The translations under genes were made by a program, and so were the position numbers. 64,000 nucleotides of DNA from Channa striata (taxonomy: Eukaryota; Chordata; Actinopteri; Anabantiformes; Channidae), in contig CM065181.1 in assembly GCA_033026295.1 (NCBI GenBank), forward strand, positions 2,203,001 to 2,267,000, written 5' to 3'. Positions 37,824-51,400 of the stretch are shown one piece after another (within the stretch, counting starts at the first letter, position 1; the number at the start of each line of letters is the position of its first letter). The notes under the pieces are model-generated. The model did not search any database, was not told where the DNA came from, and saw only the letters and a program-made list of their open reading frames with translations.

Positions 37824-39478
37824 AATGGTGGGAGGTGAGGAGGAGGAGGAACAGTTCTGGTGTTTTCAGAGCAGAACGAGGAAAATCTCTTCCTTTAGGA
37901 GCTGGCAAAAAGACAAGAAAAGACTGAGAGCAGAACTTTAGACCACAGGGTGGGGCATACACTGTTTTGCTGGCCTAACGAGAAAAAAATAAGAAAGAAA
38001 AAAAGCAGCGGCAACATGAGACATTTAGCCTAGTCAGAGCGAGGCGCACAGAAGTAGACATCTTAAAATGGGGCTGAATGTGGCAGCCAGGAGGAGTATC
38101 AGCACACAGTAGACACAAATATGCCACACACAATCAAGCTGAATCAGAGGATCACACATACACACTTTTTTTGGAGGCTTTTTTCAGTTACATGTGGAAC
38201 ACATTATTTTTGAGTACATGTCAGTCTGTGTCATTCTTACTACTTTGAATTTACATATATACACTAAACCAAAAATCGAAAAGGGGTATTTTTTATTTGC
38301 CAGATCAATGTTTGACAGATTTTACAGACTAAAATCTCACACCACCAAATGGTCCTGTTTTACTGCCTTGAGCGTGTCTGTCTATTAATATGTCGAACAC
38401 TGGAGTAGCTCTGAATGGACCAGATGCAAAAAGGCATAGGGCAAGGAATAAGACTTTATGTATATAAAATCATTATTAATTCATTGAAATATACAACTAA
38501 ATACAGAAGTTCTATGATACCAGCATTGCACACAGTGCTCTACTCTGATACAAGGCCCAATACCACATTAGCCTCAACAGGTATGTGGTGTAAAACATCA
38601 ATAAAAGCAAGCAAGTCTTACAACATAATAGGGGTTTAACAATGATTGTGATAATATTATAATCTTTAAATTCCTGTGTAGACTCTATAGTCCATGTTGT
38701 TCGCTTCTCCATCCAAGATCTCACCCCAAGTCTGTACTTGTTCGTCTTTTTTACTTTTCTTTTTGTTAATTTCGGCTAAAGTTACTCCGCTTAATAAACA
38801 CTGGTGATCGCCACGGTTGTTTAGGCAGAAGAATGAGTGAGAAGTTTTTGTGGGATTTGCCTAATACAACTGATTGATGAGGATTCTACTGTGCAAACCA
38901 AAAAAACTAAAACAAAAGAAGACGTTATTTTTATATAAAAATGGCCTCACTAAGCCAGACCAAGTCACTGATCCTTTCTATATATTCCCACAGTTATTGA
39001 GTGTATGGTCGCTGACCACTTTCAATGCCTTCATGTGCAAAGGGTCGCAGACCACTGGCTGAAGTCCAGTCTGCAACATGAAGTACACCAGACTTGCCAT
39101 TTTTAAGGCTGAGAGTGACAGATGCACACAGCCTCCGAACCATGATAGGCAAAGCAAACAGGTCTGATGTTTGACTGGGACCATCCCATTGGTAGTTTCC
39201 ACAACGTGTGGTTAGAGCACCATGTAATGCTCCATTCAGAAACTTCAGCCCAGCCGTGATCTGACACTGGGAAAGCCATTCACTGCTTAGAGTAGCTGTT
39301 TAACAGTTTGTTCTCATCCCATTTTTAAGAGGCCTCACAATGCCAGTTTAGTCAGCAACGTTTGTATTTATAATAGGTGAAAAATTGATGTAGGTTGATT
39401 TACAAGAACAAGTGCATTTTGGGGGACTCTACATTGCCTAGAGGTGTGTACCCTGCAACAAACGGACGTCCCAACAGC

Positions 39479-40267
39479 TAGGGATGTCCCCATGCAGCAC
39501 TGGAGATGATATTGCCCTTTGTACTTTGACTTGTAAACTAAAAATATTTATGTTAATTCTGCATAGTATTTTAAGATAAATTATGAGAAAGCGAACTGTA
39601 AGTTCCGCCAAAATCTAGAGGTCAAGTTGGTGCCAGTCATTGTCATGTTTAATTGATTCATGTTTAATATTTACAACTGACACTAACAACAACTAAAAGC
39701 GTTTTACAGGAACTACAGTTTTACTTTTGGTGAACTAAGTTAAGTTATTTTACCTCCATTTCCTCTGTGGACACTACAATCTGCATTGTCCGTGGTCCCC
39801 AACCATCATTTTGTCTTTTGTTTTTAGCGCATTTTCCTCTGCTAAAGCGTACGTTGCCGTTTGACGCCATGTTTGTTTTGGCACAAGAAACTGTAAGAAT
39901 TTCTTTTCTTTGCACGTTTGCCTGCCAGTTCAGTCCACACTCTAATCAAGTCATCAGTTAAGTGCTCCTTCCAGACAACCAGAGACTAGAAATCTCTGTG
40001 ACAATTGGTGGCAACAGTGTTGAGGTTTGAGCTGTTCAGTCTTTGAAAGTCATAGCTTGTCTTTCTGCGTGGATCAAGCTTTCAGTCTGACCCCTGATGT
40101 TTAGAACAGCAGTGTCTGCCTGATGCTGCTCACTGGCTTAGCTGCACAGGGTACTGAGGAGGATTTTACTGTCCAATGAGTCATACTACAAGTACAAGAG
40201 TTCACAAAATACTCACATGTAAGTACTTGTACTATACTGATACTGTGGTCTCAGGACATCCCTAGTG
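39479..40267. mobile_element. Possible non-autonomous hAT-type element
   Basis: ctagggatgtccc at 39479-39491 is inverted as ggacatccctag near 40256-40267. TAGGGATGTCC ends with an inner gtacttgtactatactgata stretch are characteristic of a fish hAT family. I could not find a clean 8-bp flanking duplication, so the pairing is provisional. Confidence 0.45.
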
Positions 40268-41816
40268 GCAGTCCTAGAGTTTAATTTGTTAACTATTTCA
40301 CCACTCATGGTCACACAGGAAAGCAGAGCTCTTGAGTGTGTAAGTTGATTCTGATCTTGTTTAAAACTATGGGACTTACTCAGATGTACTTCTTAAATAT
40401 GAGGTATGTATAAATGTGTAGCACCATTGTGCTTCACACTGTTCTACTTCGCAGACCCAGGCCCTTCATTGGCCGTACATCCCATCCATCCTGGCTGTGC
40501 CTTTGAGTGTACATTGCACATTAGGAGGACTGCATTCAGACATGTTGACTAAATGCAGCACAGCAATGCAGCACTGATGTGCTTATTCACCAGCCGGATT
40601 AGTCACAGCTGCACTGCCACTGACTGCTGGGCTGTTGCTACAACTGGCTCCAAGACCAATTAAACTTCACCTTCATTTGAATACAGTCACCATACACCGC
40701 TCCTTGCTTTCCACATATTCATTCATAATCACCCACATCAATTAGTGCCAAGTAGCACACATAACTCACATCTATTGCAGAATGATTGTTTCTAATTAAC
40801 AGCTGATTATGCAGATTCCTCTTTTTGTACACAAAGTGATGCATACAAAATACATATTTACTGTGATAACAGATCTTTACTCTGATTACATGACTCTCCA
40901 GTTTTATTAAAATCTGGAATTCCATAGATCACCATAAAAAAACCACGTGCATAAGGAAAAAATAACTAATCAAAATCTGAGAGAATGTCAATGCACACAT
41001 TGACAATGTTTTTATTTCTCAGTTTTTAGCTTGAATTTGTAAGAAAGGTGAGAATCCTACTATACTGTATGTCTCTCATTGAGGTCAATGTTGGCAGTTG
41101 AATCACAGTTGAGTCCTATTGGAGTGCAATAAAAGAAGAGGGGGTTCTAAAGTTTTGTCCACCCTATTTAAATCAATTAGTCATTTTAATTAAATACTTA
41201 GCTGACAATAAAATAAAGATTGTAGTCTACTGACACTGGCATGACTTCGTTTTAATGAGGTACTTAACACAAATACTAAAGAAACTGACAAAACTAGAAC
41301 AGTAATCAGGGTTTATAAGCTCTGATGTTAATGAAAACTGTCAGAATTTGACAGTCTAACCTTACATGAAAAATATCCCCCTCTGTTGCAGTTGCTGGAT
41401 GCTCTGCATTATTATTATTTTTATTCTCCCTGGTCGTAGACAACTTAAGAGAATCTTTTAGTGTGTGCTGTGTAAAGTTAATACTTATACTAGATAATAC
41501 TGTCTTATTTTTGGTATTACTAATTTTGTTATTTCCAAAACACCCATATTGCCCACAAATACTATACAAACACTAAAACCAACACTGATGCTTCTCTACG
41601 CACGCCACATCAGGCTGGATTAGCTTGTTTGTCAGTGTCACAGGCCTCTGTTGTTGACCAAAAATTATTCAACACACATTTCTGCTTGTAGCTAAACCTA
41701 AGCTTTTATGAAGACCTACCCGCTTAGCATCGAACGACAGACAAACTGCTGAAAGACTAGCTGGTGAACATATGGAGCAGTCGTCACGGTGATTTTCCCC
41801 TGACATATCTGCTGTT

Positions 41817-41839
41817 AAAAAAAAAAAAAAAAAAAAAAA
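41817..41839. repeat. Poly-A tract
   Basis: About 23 consecutive A residues (plus strand). No LINE sequence precedes it that I can recognise, so it may be the tail of an unidentified retrocopy or a simple homopolymer. Shorter A-runs are at about 26,289-26,307 and 20,237-20,252. Confidence 0.9.
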
Positions 41840-43689
41840 GAGCTGTGAAGGTAGGAAACACTTAACCAATGCCACTTCAAACACAATAAAAGGAGTAATA
41901 CATCTTTTATTGTGAAGTAGTTAATAGTTTCTAGAAGCTTGCAGCAGCATTTAGGCACACCACAAAAATACAGCCAACGCCTGACTTGCACATACGTTCT
42001 GCACCTGCATAAGGGGAAAGAAAGCATGAATACCTAGAACCGTGGATATACAAACTGTAAACACGCAGCATTAGCTGTTCACACACCACTGGTGGTATTT
42101 ACAACTTACATTGGAGACTCATAACCTCATAGCTGAGAGAGACTTGAGAGCCAATTCATGGTCCTGCATAGAACCTACGTAGAGGCTATTCAAGTGACCT
42201 ACTCTGTTGTGAACAATCCCACTTGTGTCATGGTGCTTCTGTGTCTCAATCACACTGTCGAACTTGTACTTGGTGGGGGGCGTTTTGTGCTACTGTGTTG
42301 AGCATTTTCAACACTGTTGTGAAGTTTTTGTAGTTTTTTGAGTGTTCTACAAAACGTGGTAATGGAAAGTGAGCAGATAATGTTGAGTTGGAGCTAAAGC
42401 TGTTGAACAGCAGGTACTGAAACTTCGGTAAGGCAGGAAAGACTGTGCATTTGGGAGGAGATGGCAGTAACACCACTGAAGTGACTAGGGCAGAGGGACT
42501 GAGTGGACCAGTCACAGTTGTCCCATGCTGCATTGCTGTAATGTGTAGTTGCATTTCTGGGAGGTGGTACATCAGGTGCCTTGGATCACCGGCTATGCAA
42601 TATCAACATGAGACCTTCAGTGAAAGATTTTAATTAATACTTTACAGTAACTTGTAACTTTACCTGAAAACTCTACTTTACTACTCGATTTCCTGACATT
42701 TAGATTTAGTTGTCCTCTAGTAGAAAGTCAAAGTAATGTCCAAATGAGCCCATATACAGATTTACAGCTGATGAGTTTGCACAATGACATTTTCTCAGGC
42801 AAATGGTGTTGCTTTGACATGCTAGTAAAAAAATAAACAAAATAAAAACACATTGAGATTTAGGGCTGTGCGATGTGATAAAATATTGGGCTCCTCCCAT
42901 CTACTCAAGAAACTGTATGAACATTGGGATGAGCGCAACAAAGGTATGCAGTACATTTTGTAATGGTTAATAAAAAAGTTGCACATTTACTCAGACTTGT
43001 ATGTCAACATGACCATAAATGATTCAGTTTCCTGTGAACAACGTGTATAAAGGACTATGGAGGAGACACGGGGAAACTCTAAAGTTCTGATATACAGCAG
43101 AAAGAGCAGCCAGAGGTACTTGGTTAGTGGTGGGAGAAGGTATATGTTCATTAGCATAATAACACACAACGTGAATAGGAAGTTTGAAAGAGGACTAACA
43201 TTTTTGTTTAATTAGCAGGGGCTGCTTTACAAAGTGTGACAACACAGGGTAAAATTTGAGGCCAGGTTAAGCTTACAAAGAGGCCACAAGGTGAATGGCA
43301 GCCCCTAAATTGTGATCAACCTGATTAAAAACAGGTTACGTCCTTCATTCACTTGCTCACAAATCTTCAGAGTTGCTTAACTGTAGCCAACAGCTGCACA
43401 AATATCCAGACTTCACACATCTTCTTACTGATGACTGCCCACTTGGTCTTGGGGAACCCCTATCCAAATACTACTTTTAACACCCCACTGTTGAGTATGT
43501 ATGCACACTATGTGCACAAACCCTCCTAACAAGCCTGGCGTGAGCCTTATAGCCAATGTTTTGGCCCCAAAACCCTGAAACTACAGCTCCCTCTCTCTTA
43601 CAGAAGGATGCTCAGGGTAGAAACACCTACAACACCTATAAACCAGCAATAACATTGACTGAGATGGGGTAACAGTTTTAGGTTTTTGT

Positions 43690-43990
43690 CTTTCAGCCTG
43701 ACAATGACATGAAGCAAACACGCAAGACAATGCTGAAGTGTCTTCAGGATTATTTTCTGACTGCTCTTGAGTGGTCAACCCAAAGCCAGGACTTAAACTT
43801 CACAGAACATCTATGGACAGACCCAAAGAAGACATGTCACAGACACTTCCTATCCATAAGATGGAAAAATAAGATAAACTGTTTGAATCCAGATGTGAGA
43901 AGCTTCTAGAAACTTTCTTAAGAAGACTATTAATGCTCCCAAAGAGATTTATACACAGTCCTGCTATTACTGGATGATTAGAAATAATAA
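43690..43990 (+). mobile_element. Tc1/mariner transposase C-terminal remnant
   Basis: The plus strand reads QPDNDMKQTRKTMLKC, then LEWSTQSQDLNFTEHLW, matching the Tc1 pattern D-N-D-x-K-x-T and E-W-x-x-Q-S-x-D-L-N-x-x-E-x-x-W. This covers the second catalytic Asp and third catalytic residue region. Pro residues typical of SPDLNP are replaced and the reading frame breaks after about 66 codons. Isolated decayed fragment. Confidence 0.65.
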
Positions 43991-45295
43991 ACAAAATGGA
44001 AACTATTAAAATACGTTAGTAAGACACGGGGGCACACTGGGTAACATAGTCTATTACCATGAACACACACGCACACACAATTTATTTTGAATCAGTACCA
44101 CATACAGTAAACTATCCTGTTGCCACAAATACTAGCGCACCAAATGTGGATTAATCTGCTGCTGAAAATAGCCCTCAACCAAAGCAGTATTTCCTCCAGT
44201 TGCGATAACATTTGCTATTTGGCTCATTAATTTCAAATTAAGGCGCTTTTTAAAAAATTACACTTTATGAAATGGTTGTGAGATTCATGTCTACAGCAAC
44301 AACTAGAGAATTTAGAGTTCAGAGCTAAAGACACAGTAGCGCAGTACTGACAATTACAAAAAAAGTTTCAATCTTTCTAGTGTAATTCAGAGATGTACAT
44401 GGGACACTGTCTAAATTTAGTGTAAAGGGTTAAAAAAAAAAAACGACAAAAAATAATAATAGAAGCAAGTGAGACAAAATTTCGGACGGGGACAGTGACA
44501 ACTTTAAGTAATAAAAATAGAGCTTGGGTAATATTTTGAGTGCACTCATATCAGTCGATATTGCAGTGTATCACAATAAATAGCACTGCAGAATGAGAAA
44601 ACTTTTTGAGACGTCTCCACCTCTGTTGTGGTTTATGTTTTAACAGAGCAAACTGTTGACCTATCATTATCCCAAATGCCATTCATCCATTATCCTTCCT
44701 GGTTCGTAAACACCTAATAATCAATATCAATACCAGTGTTATCATATCTCAAACCGATATCAGATGCAGTTATCATCAAAAAAGGACTGGGGTTTTAAAT
44801 CCTGCCAAAGTGAGAAACGGTTGAATGAGGCCTAATTACTGCAGTTTGAATATGCAGAAAAAATCCAGAAAATAGAATATTGAGGAATCTGGATAAAAGA
44901 TCACATCACAATATTTTTAACCTGAATTATTATACACAATCTGTGTGAGCTCTCCCCTCTGACATTTAAACATCAACGATCAGTGCTGAACATTGGTCAA
45001 AATAGGAAGCTTAGTTAGTGATCATTTTTCAACAAGCCAACAAAATTTTTCACATTTATGCAGTAAACGGGTTTCACTGTAGCTCAAGATTATAAAAAGT
45101 CTATTCAGAAGTTGAGTCGGTCCCGACTTCCAGGTAAACACATCTGGCTCATTTGAGAACCTTTACCAATAGGTCTGTATAGTAAAAGATTTAATAATCA
45201 TCTCAATACACGCGTCACAGCTCGATAAAGCTAAACTTGAAAGACACAATACAGCTGAGCAGATTCAGTTTTGATAATTATTTTATGATCCTTTT

Positions 45296-45316
45296 CTATC
45301 CTATCCTATCCTATCT
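45296..45316. repeat. (CCTAT)n short tandem repeat
   Basis: About four CTATC units. Confidence 0.85.
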
Positions 45317-45619
45317 AATCAGGATCTCCACGGTTGACTGTGTGGTCCACATGTAGATTTGACACGTGTTTAACTCCAGCTGCTCTTTAAGACGTGCAAC
45401 TCAATGTACACTGGGTCGTGCAACATTAATGCCTGATCATTTCTCCAGCCATCTGCATTTTTACAATTAAAAAGTCGGTTAAGGCAGCAAAAAACTAAAT
45501 GTAAACACATGAAAAACAAGACGTTTTCACAAACAGTAATAGTGGACACTCCAGCACAGTAACGCTCCCGTGTCAACCTGCTGCTTCCACGTATCCCGCA
45601 GTACTGGGATGGAGTTTTC

Positions 45620-46010
45620 ACCACGAAGCTGCAGACCTGATGCAGTGTAGCGTTACCTCCGTTAGTGAGAAAACATCAGGATTAGCACTACGCAGCTCTT
45701 AAGGTTTTTCGGATGTCAGCTCATAGCTTCAGTTACTGCGTTCAGCTAACGAGCTCGGCAAGTAGCTGCTAACAGTAGCACTCCTAACAGAGGTTTGTCC
45801 TCCATCATCTCCCTACGCGAGTAGCAATGCTCATTACTCCTAATAAAGCTGATAGTGCCACTGTATGGTTTTCACATCACTGTTATCTTATGAAGAGCCT
45901 CTTCTGTGTATGTGGAATCAAACGCTAACCCCGGTGTTTGGGATTAGCTAGCTAGCACAGTTAACATTGTGGGCTAGGGTCTGACACGATTTACTAAAGG
46001 ACTATGACGA
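45620..46010. promoter_or_regulatory. Weak candidate for an alternative gatad2b promoter/exon
   Basis: The block has raised CG content for the intron, TTAGCTAGCTAGC-like words often seen near teleost transcription starts, and a minus-strand donor-like AACGGAG/GTAACG near 45,660. No coding frame of interest. Offered only as a possibility. Confidence 0.2.
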
Positions 46011-47279
46011 CTATTTCGACAAATGCAGCCATATATCTGTCTCCCGTAGCGATTTCTTGATACAAATCAGTTCATCTTTACACCCATGAGGTTGTTGAGC
46101 CTTCAGAATGCTGATGTAACATTTGACGTGACACTAAAAATGCATTAAAATTGCAACCCAGAGATAATTTCATTAACAAGTAGATCACCGGTCTTGCTCA
46201 CCCTTAATTTTTCCCACTCAAGGATGACAAGTCTGCATGGCCCCCTTTGGTGATTTAGCTACAAAACATTATTTGTGATGCTTGCCAACAGGAGTAGGAC
46301 GACACACAAAGAAAAACAAAATCACCAGTACTCTTCAATCCCACTGAAATGAGAGACTGCGGACACTTTAAGGTCCATCACAATCTAAAAGCAGCAGACC
46401 GCCCACCCCTACAGTAGGATGTAAGAAATGCATTGACAGATTGAAGTGTCAGTAGGTTTGTTCTATGTGTGGAGCAATTCATGCACACATCACCGCAAGG
46501 TGCCTAAAAGCTTAAGAATGGACGGTGATACCACACACTGGCTTTTATTTGAGCTTGGACCAACTATACGATGGCTTCAAACCATCAAACCCTAAATGCA
46601 CCTATTGCACGTTCATCGATACCGACAACAGCTCCCTGTAGGTACTGTAAAAAGGTTTCGTGACAGTCCGGGAGTCTTCATCTGTACGCTTCAGGAGCCA
46701 CCAGAGGACTCCAAGCTGGAAACAGGAAGAGGAAAGACTCCATCATTGAGAATACTACAGTTCATTCACACTCTTCAATGGCAGGGACCTTTCATTCATA
46801 CAGTAGCACTATCACTATGTGAGTGGAGGGCTGAGTGTATCAAGGTCTGCCAACTTTTTTCAAAGTGAACACTGCTGAGGAAAGTGAAAGGCATGAAGGT
46901 TCCATGTTAAGAAGCAATGGAGCTTTTGTCTATCACCTTATCATCCAACGAAACACTAACGTTGTAACATCCAAGGTGTCCTCATACAAGGCCCAGCTGA
47001 CTTGGTATGGATGTCTTGTAACGTTTTGTGATGCAGAAAGATAAGATGAAAATAATCTTAGTACACACCACCTTTCTTTATTTAACCTCTCTCTCTCTGT
47101 CACAGACTTGTAAGTTACACAGTGAAATCCAGTGATGGGCCGCACACTAGATTGGCAGAGACGACGGTAACAGTCATGTGTGAATCAATCTGCATGTGAC
47201 TCATGTAAATGTGAAGGTGCAGTGCAGCAGCAGACACGAAATGAGTTCCAGTACACTGCAGAATAATAGGCAGCACACA

Positions 47280-47600
47280 TTAAATATTGATTCCCGTTTC
47301 GTCTCTAACGTCATCTAGACATCTACCTCCGTTAATTCGCCGCTCAGGAAACATTCAGCCGCTCGGCCTGAAGAAAGCCTTGCCCTTACAGTAACATGTT
47401 GGTTGTGCTGTCAGGCGCCAGGCAGCCATTTAGGTGCATATGGAGCCAGTTGAGTGTCTACGTAAATGGCTGATGCATTTCGAATTTTTCTTCCTAATTG
47501 CCGAGAGCCATCAGCAGCTCCGGCCTCCCCCTTAGCGCGTTTTAATCCGCCACTTCACGCAGCTTTTGCTCCGATAAAACGGCTGGAACGTCTCATCCCA
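47280..47600. promoter_or_regulatory. Candidate regulatory block just inside intron 1
   Basis: The block is rich in unmethylated-like CG sites, free of simple repeats and transposon words, and contains repeated atggctgatgc/attgccgagagcc-like motifs and gttaattcgccg. It lies 0.5-0.8 kb downstream of exon 1 on the gene strand. Likely an extension of the CpG promoter or a first-intron enhancer; inference only. Confidence 0.3.
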
Positions 47601-48079
47601 TCCCGGTTCTCTTTAAACGAGCATTAACAAGTATTTTGGGGGAGCTTGGCTCTTTCTCCTGTCTGAGTTAACCCCCAGAGACTCCGGATCAAACAATGAA
47701 ACGGATTGGAGGCATTCTGCAAAGCGTTTCCACCACAATGTATTTCCAACATCCCCGTTAACCATTCGGTTCCTATCGAAACACAAACCGCCCGGCGGAA
47801 TACATAAACGAGATCCATCAATGTTTTTCGCTGCGACTCCAGACCTTTACCGTTAAATGTACACGAACAGTTCGAGGCGACGGCTGCTGGTCGCCAACAT
47901 GTCAGCCCGCATCAATAAATGGCAAAGCAAAGCCGCTCTATTGTCTATCAGCAATCAACACATCCACCGGCAGCACAGCGACACAACAACTAGCCGTCTT
48001 GCCGCTACACGAATCCCGCCGCTGCCTTTTCAAAACATCCCCGGCCGTAGCCAGGCCTCACGCACATCCTGGGGCTCAC

Positions 48080-48190
48080 CTGTGTCTCCTTTCGCCTCAG
48101 TGTGTACCGTCTCCGGGTTCACGGTCCGGTCCTGACGCGCTGCAGCGGATCCTCACCACCAGTCCCCGGCACCGGCAGGCAGCACTGAGC
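48080..48190 (-). other. gatad2b: gatad2b exon 1, non-coding 5' UTR (upstream limit approximate)
   Basis: A strong donor, GACACAG/GTGAGC, sits at 48080/48079 at the edge of a CpG-rich block just downstream (on the minus strand) of a run of CCAAT boxes. No coding segment homologous to p66 is seen here, and the p66 start codon is in exon 2, so this would be 5' UTR only. The start is a guess from CCAAT spacing. Two other possible donors in the same block (GGTG/GTGAGG near 48,155 and GAGG/GTGAGC near 48,217) could give alternative first exons. Confidence 0.6.
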
Positions 48191-48420
48191 CGCTGATTGG
48201 GCCGCGGTGGACGCTCACCCTCTCAGGGCAGGCAGACAGTGAGCTCATTGGCCAAGCACTTACTCCGTGAAGCACAGGCGGATAATTGATTGGCTGTTCG
48301 TTTTTCCAGCAGATCCAAACACACAATCAATTGGTCCTCGGTCCCTTATTGCTGGAAGCGTTCGAAGCGGCTGATAGGTCGTTCGTTTCCGCGGCGGCGA
48401 CAGAGACAAACATGATTGGT
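48100..48420 (-). promoter_or_regulatory. CpG-rich promoter with a CCAAT-box array
   Basis: ATTGG (CCAAT on the gene strand) occurs at 48196-48200, 48247-48251, 48289-48293, 48330-48334 and 48415-48419, with a near match ATAGG at 48374-48378. CG dinucleotides are frequent here and rare in most of the window. No TATA box is evident. Dense CCAAT boxes are NF-Y sites in many housekeeping CpG promoters, which fits a ubiquitous chromatin gene. A transcript to the right on the plus strand is possible, but I see no coding exon for one. Confidence 0.7.
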
Positions 48421-51400
48421 TGATGTTAGTGTTGTTGTCTGTGTCTGGATGGAGAGCCATGTTAACTCCAGTGGGGCTAAAGAAACAATGTGTTGGTTTA
48501 CAATCACTAAATTACTGGTGGGTAAAAGCTTTGTGTGTGCATTCTTTAACGTAGACTCACGACCCAGTGTCCTTGGCTGCAGTCAAGGATTAAGAGCCAC
48601 TAGATTTTTACCGGAGAAAGCTGATTCCTTGACATACCGGGCGTCTGTGCACGCATGTAAATGACAAAGAGCCAAACATGGCAAACAACAGTGATATCAG
48701 TGCGGGTGGGTGATAAGAAGCAGCATTACTCGTAATGTACGAGTGCAGTCCAATGCAGCCCTGTCCAGACTACTGTCTGCCTCAGTTCAGACAAAGAAAC
48801 GCACACAACCTGCAGGGTCATGCTTTTCAAACCTGCCAGGGCTGGGGGTACAATGTGAGAACTCATCAGCTGGAAGCAGCTGGACGTAGGCTGAGGCAAC
48901 ACGTTATTCTCTATCAACATCTGGTGCCCACCTCTATTTACACTTAGCTCCATGTATAGCATTTTGCAAAAATACCAAGGATAACTTTGCTTACAGAGGT
49001 AAAAGATAAAAACGGAAAGATGATCTATGTTGCCACTTGTAAATGAGCAGTAACCAATAGTAAGAAGATGCCTGTAGATTAGCTGACCTACTTTACATAT
49101 GAAAATGTTAAACAATTTATCAGCTTAGTTCAACAGGATAGCTGTTTGGTTGGTCTTTCTGACACACATGAACCAGCTTTCTAGTGTCAGTGCTAGCACA
49201 CAGACTGCTGTCCACTAGTAGCTGGTGTGTGTGGCTTTATTTACACGAGGATCAAATTCATCCACAGCTTATTTTTGAAAGTTAAATGTCACTGTCTGGT
49301 AAACCACATCTGAACCTGCAAAAAACAATCGTCAGCTGGATGCAGAGTCCGTCTTTGATACATAGGCTATTTTAATATCCTCAGCTAATGGCTGTGGACA
49401 ATGAATGAAGTTAGATGTTTGCTGGTAGCAGCTGTAGCCCACATATTGACTGTCACACAGACTGAGCCCTCTAGTGGCACAAAGTGCTCAGTTAACAGGA
49501 CCACAGTCTACACTGTAGTTACTGTTGTGTTGCAATGACCATGCAAACAATTGTGATATGTGAATACGCTTTACTGATCCTGTTACTTATATTGGCACTA
49601 TTTAGATTTCATTTTTAGGTTCACTAAGTACCACTTAGTAAAACGACAATACTAGGTGAAGATATAATAAATACAGCTTTGCTGAGGAATGGCACTTCAT
49701 GTTGGACCAAGCCACAGAACTCAGTACACACAGCAGTTATTGTCCCAACATTGAAACAGAAACATTGGGAGACACAGGTTTCCTGCAACTTCCAGTGCAC
49801 TTACAAAAAAAAAGCCATTGTCTTTCACTTTCAGGTGCCTGACAAAACTAGTTTAAGTATTTTGTCCCCTGGCACCTCGCTTTACAGAGTTGCAAATGTC
49901 TACATTTAAATCTAAAATTGAGAAAACTTTATAATAAAGATAATAATACTAACCAAATATGACCACTGAGTAAAATAACACAGTAAGGCAAGGTTCCCAA
50001 AGTCTAGATTTGCTTTTTTAAGGTTTTGCTTTCGAGCCATCATCAGGAGCAGGGACAACAGGCAAAAAAGCTAGCCACTAACTGCTATCTATGTATAGTA
50101 TATTTAAAGTGTGTTTATAATGTACAGTATTTAAAAGTATTTTATTATTCTGACTTGAAAAACTGTTTAGAATGTAGCTATTTTTTTAATCCTTGTCTCA
50201 ACTTAATTTGGAAGACTGCAACTGTTTTTTGCTGTTTTTTTCGATCCATAAGAGTGATGATGACAAGACACCAGGAAACTGTGTGTGCTCTGACCCACAG
50301 GACCCTGAGTGACCTCTTCTCCCTTACAAGAATTCTTGGTAAAGAGGCCTGCTGAGAAATAATTCCAGTCCTAGTATGCCCCTCATTTCTCAGGATTGTG
50401 TATATCCTCTGCTATGTACCTCACAAGTCACCAATCAGCTCGTTTGTTTTGCTAAACCTTTCAGTAAGAGGGCTTGCAGTGTATGGACTAAGATAGACTG
50501 ATTTGTACTTGTCAGCTAACCTGAAAAACTACTTGGGCCGCACAGATTTAACGTAGAATAGAACAACGTTCTGAGTAAAAGCAGCAAACTGCCCTGCACC
50601 CACACCCCTGTCACACCACTGCCTCATCAGTTCCGTGATTAATTAATTTGACAATTAATTTGATAACATTTGACTACATTTTACAAATCCAGAGTGCATT
50701 TTAAATCTATCGCATTATATTCACCTAAATTAATGTAATTTTCCTTAAATTCATCTTTCTTCACAGCCCAGATTTACTTCTGTCAACCAGCAGCTGTTTT
50801 TGAAACTGTTTACAAAAAAATGCAGTATTCATGAATCTGATTGGCTAGAGGTGTTGCCCCACCGTTCTTTCACAGCCAATTGGAACACAATCTTATGCAC
50901 AATGTAAATTTTGTTCTACTGCCTATAGTACAGTAAAGACAGCAGCTGGAGACACTATATAGCAGCAGAGTCTGATCCTCTTACATTCTAACTTGTTTCT
51001 GGGCTGAATTTAATTTCCATGTCACCATAACAACAGATCCAGAAGCTCCAGTTTATTTCTCATCCTGTTATCTCTCTCACACATAAACTCACAAGGCGTC
51101 CTTCATACGTTATCAGTACATGACATCCACCTCCTTACTTGGATTAAACTTCACACCACTATAAAAACAAAAACATAAGCAAAAACAATATCAAGTTTCT
51201 CAGAAGCACCTTTACACATGGGACATACTGTATCCCCACAGGTCTGTTTTCATCTGAGTCCTTAAATGCACATTCTCTTAATCAGAGATGCACTTTGTCT
51301 CTCTATCTCTCTGTTCGCCTGTGCCCACCTTAAAGCTATCCTCACTTGTTGTATTTGGTTGTCTTACCATCTGGTATTTTCAACTTGCTTCCTATGGCTT

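Noticed and set aside
46430..47100. Possible gene or transposon around open frames of 90 and 69 codons
   Set aside because: No motif, no inverted ends and no splice context could be found; left as unassigned intron sequence.
48416..48664. A plus-strand frame starting at the promoter as a divergent gene
   Set aside because: 82 codons without homology; start and end coincide with no clear splice or polyadenylation signal.
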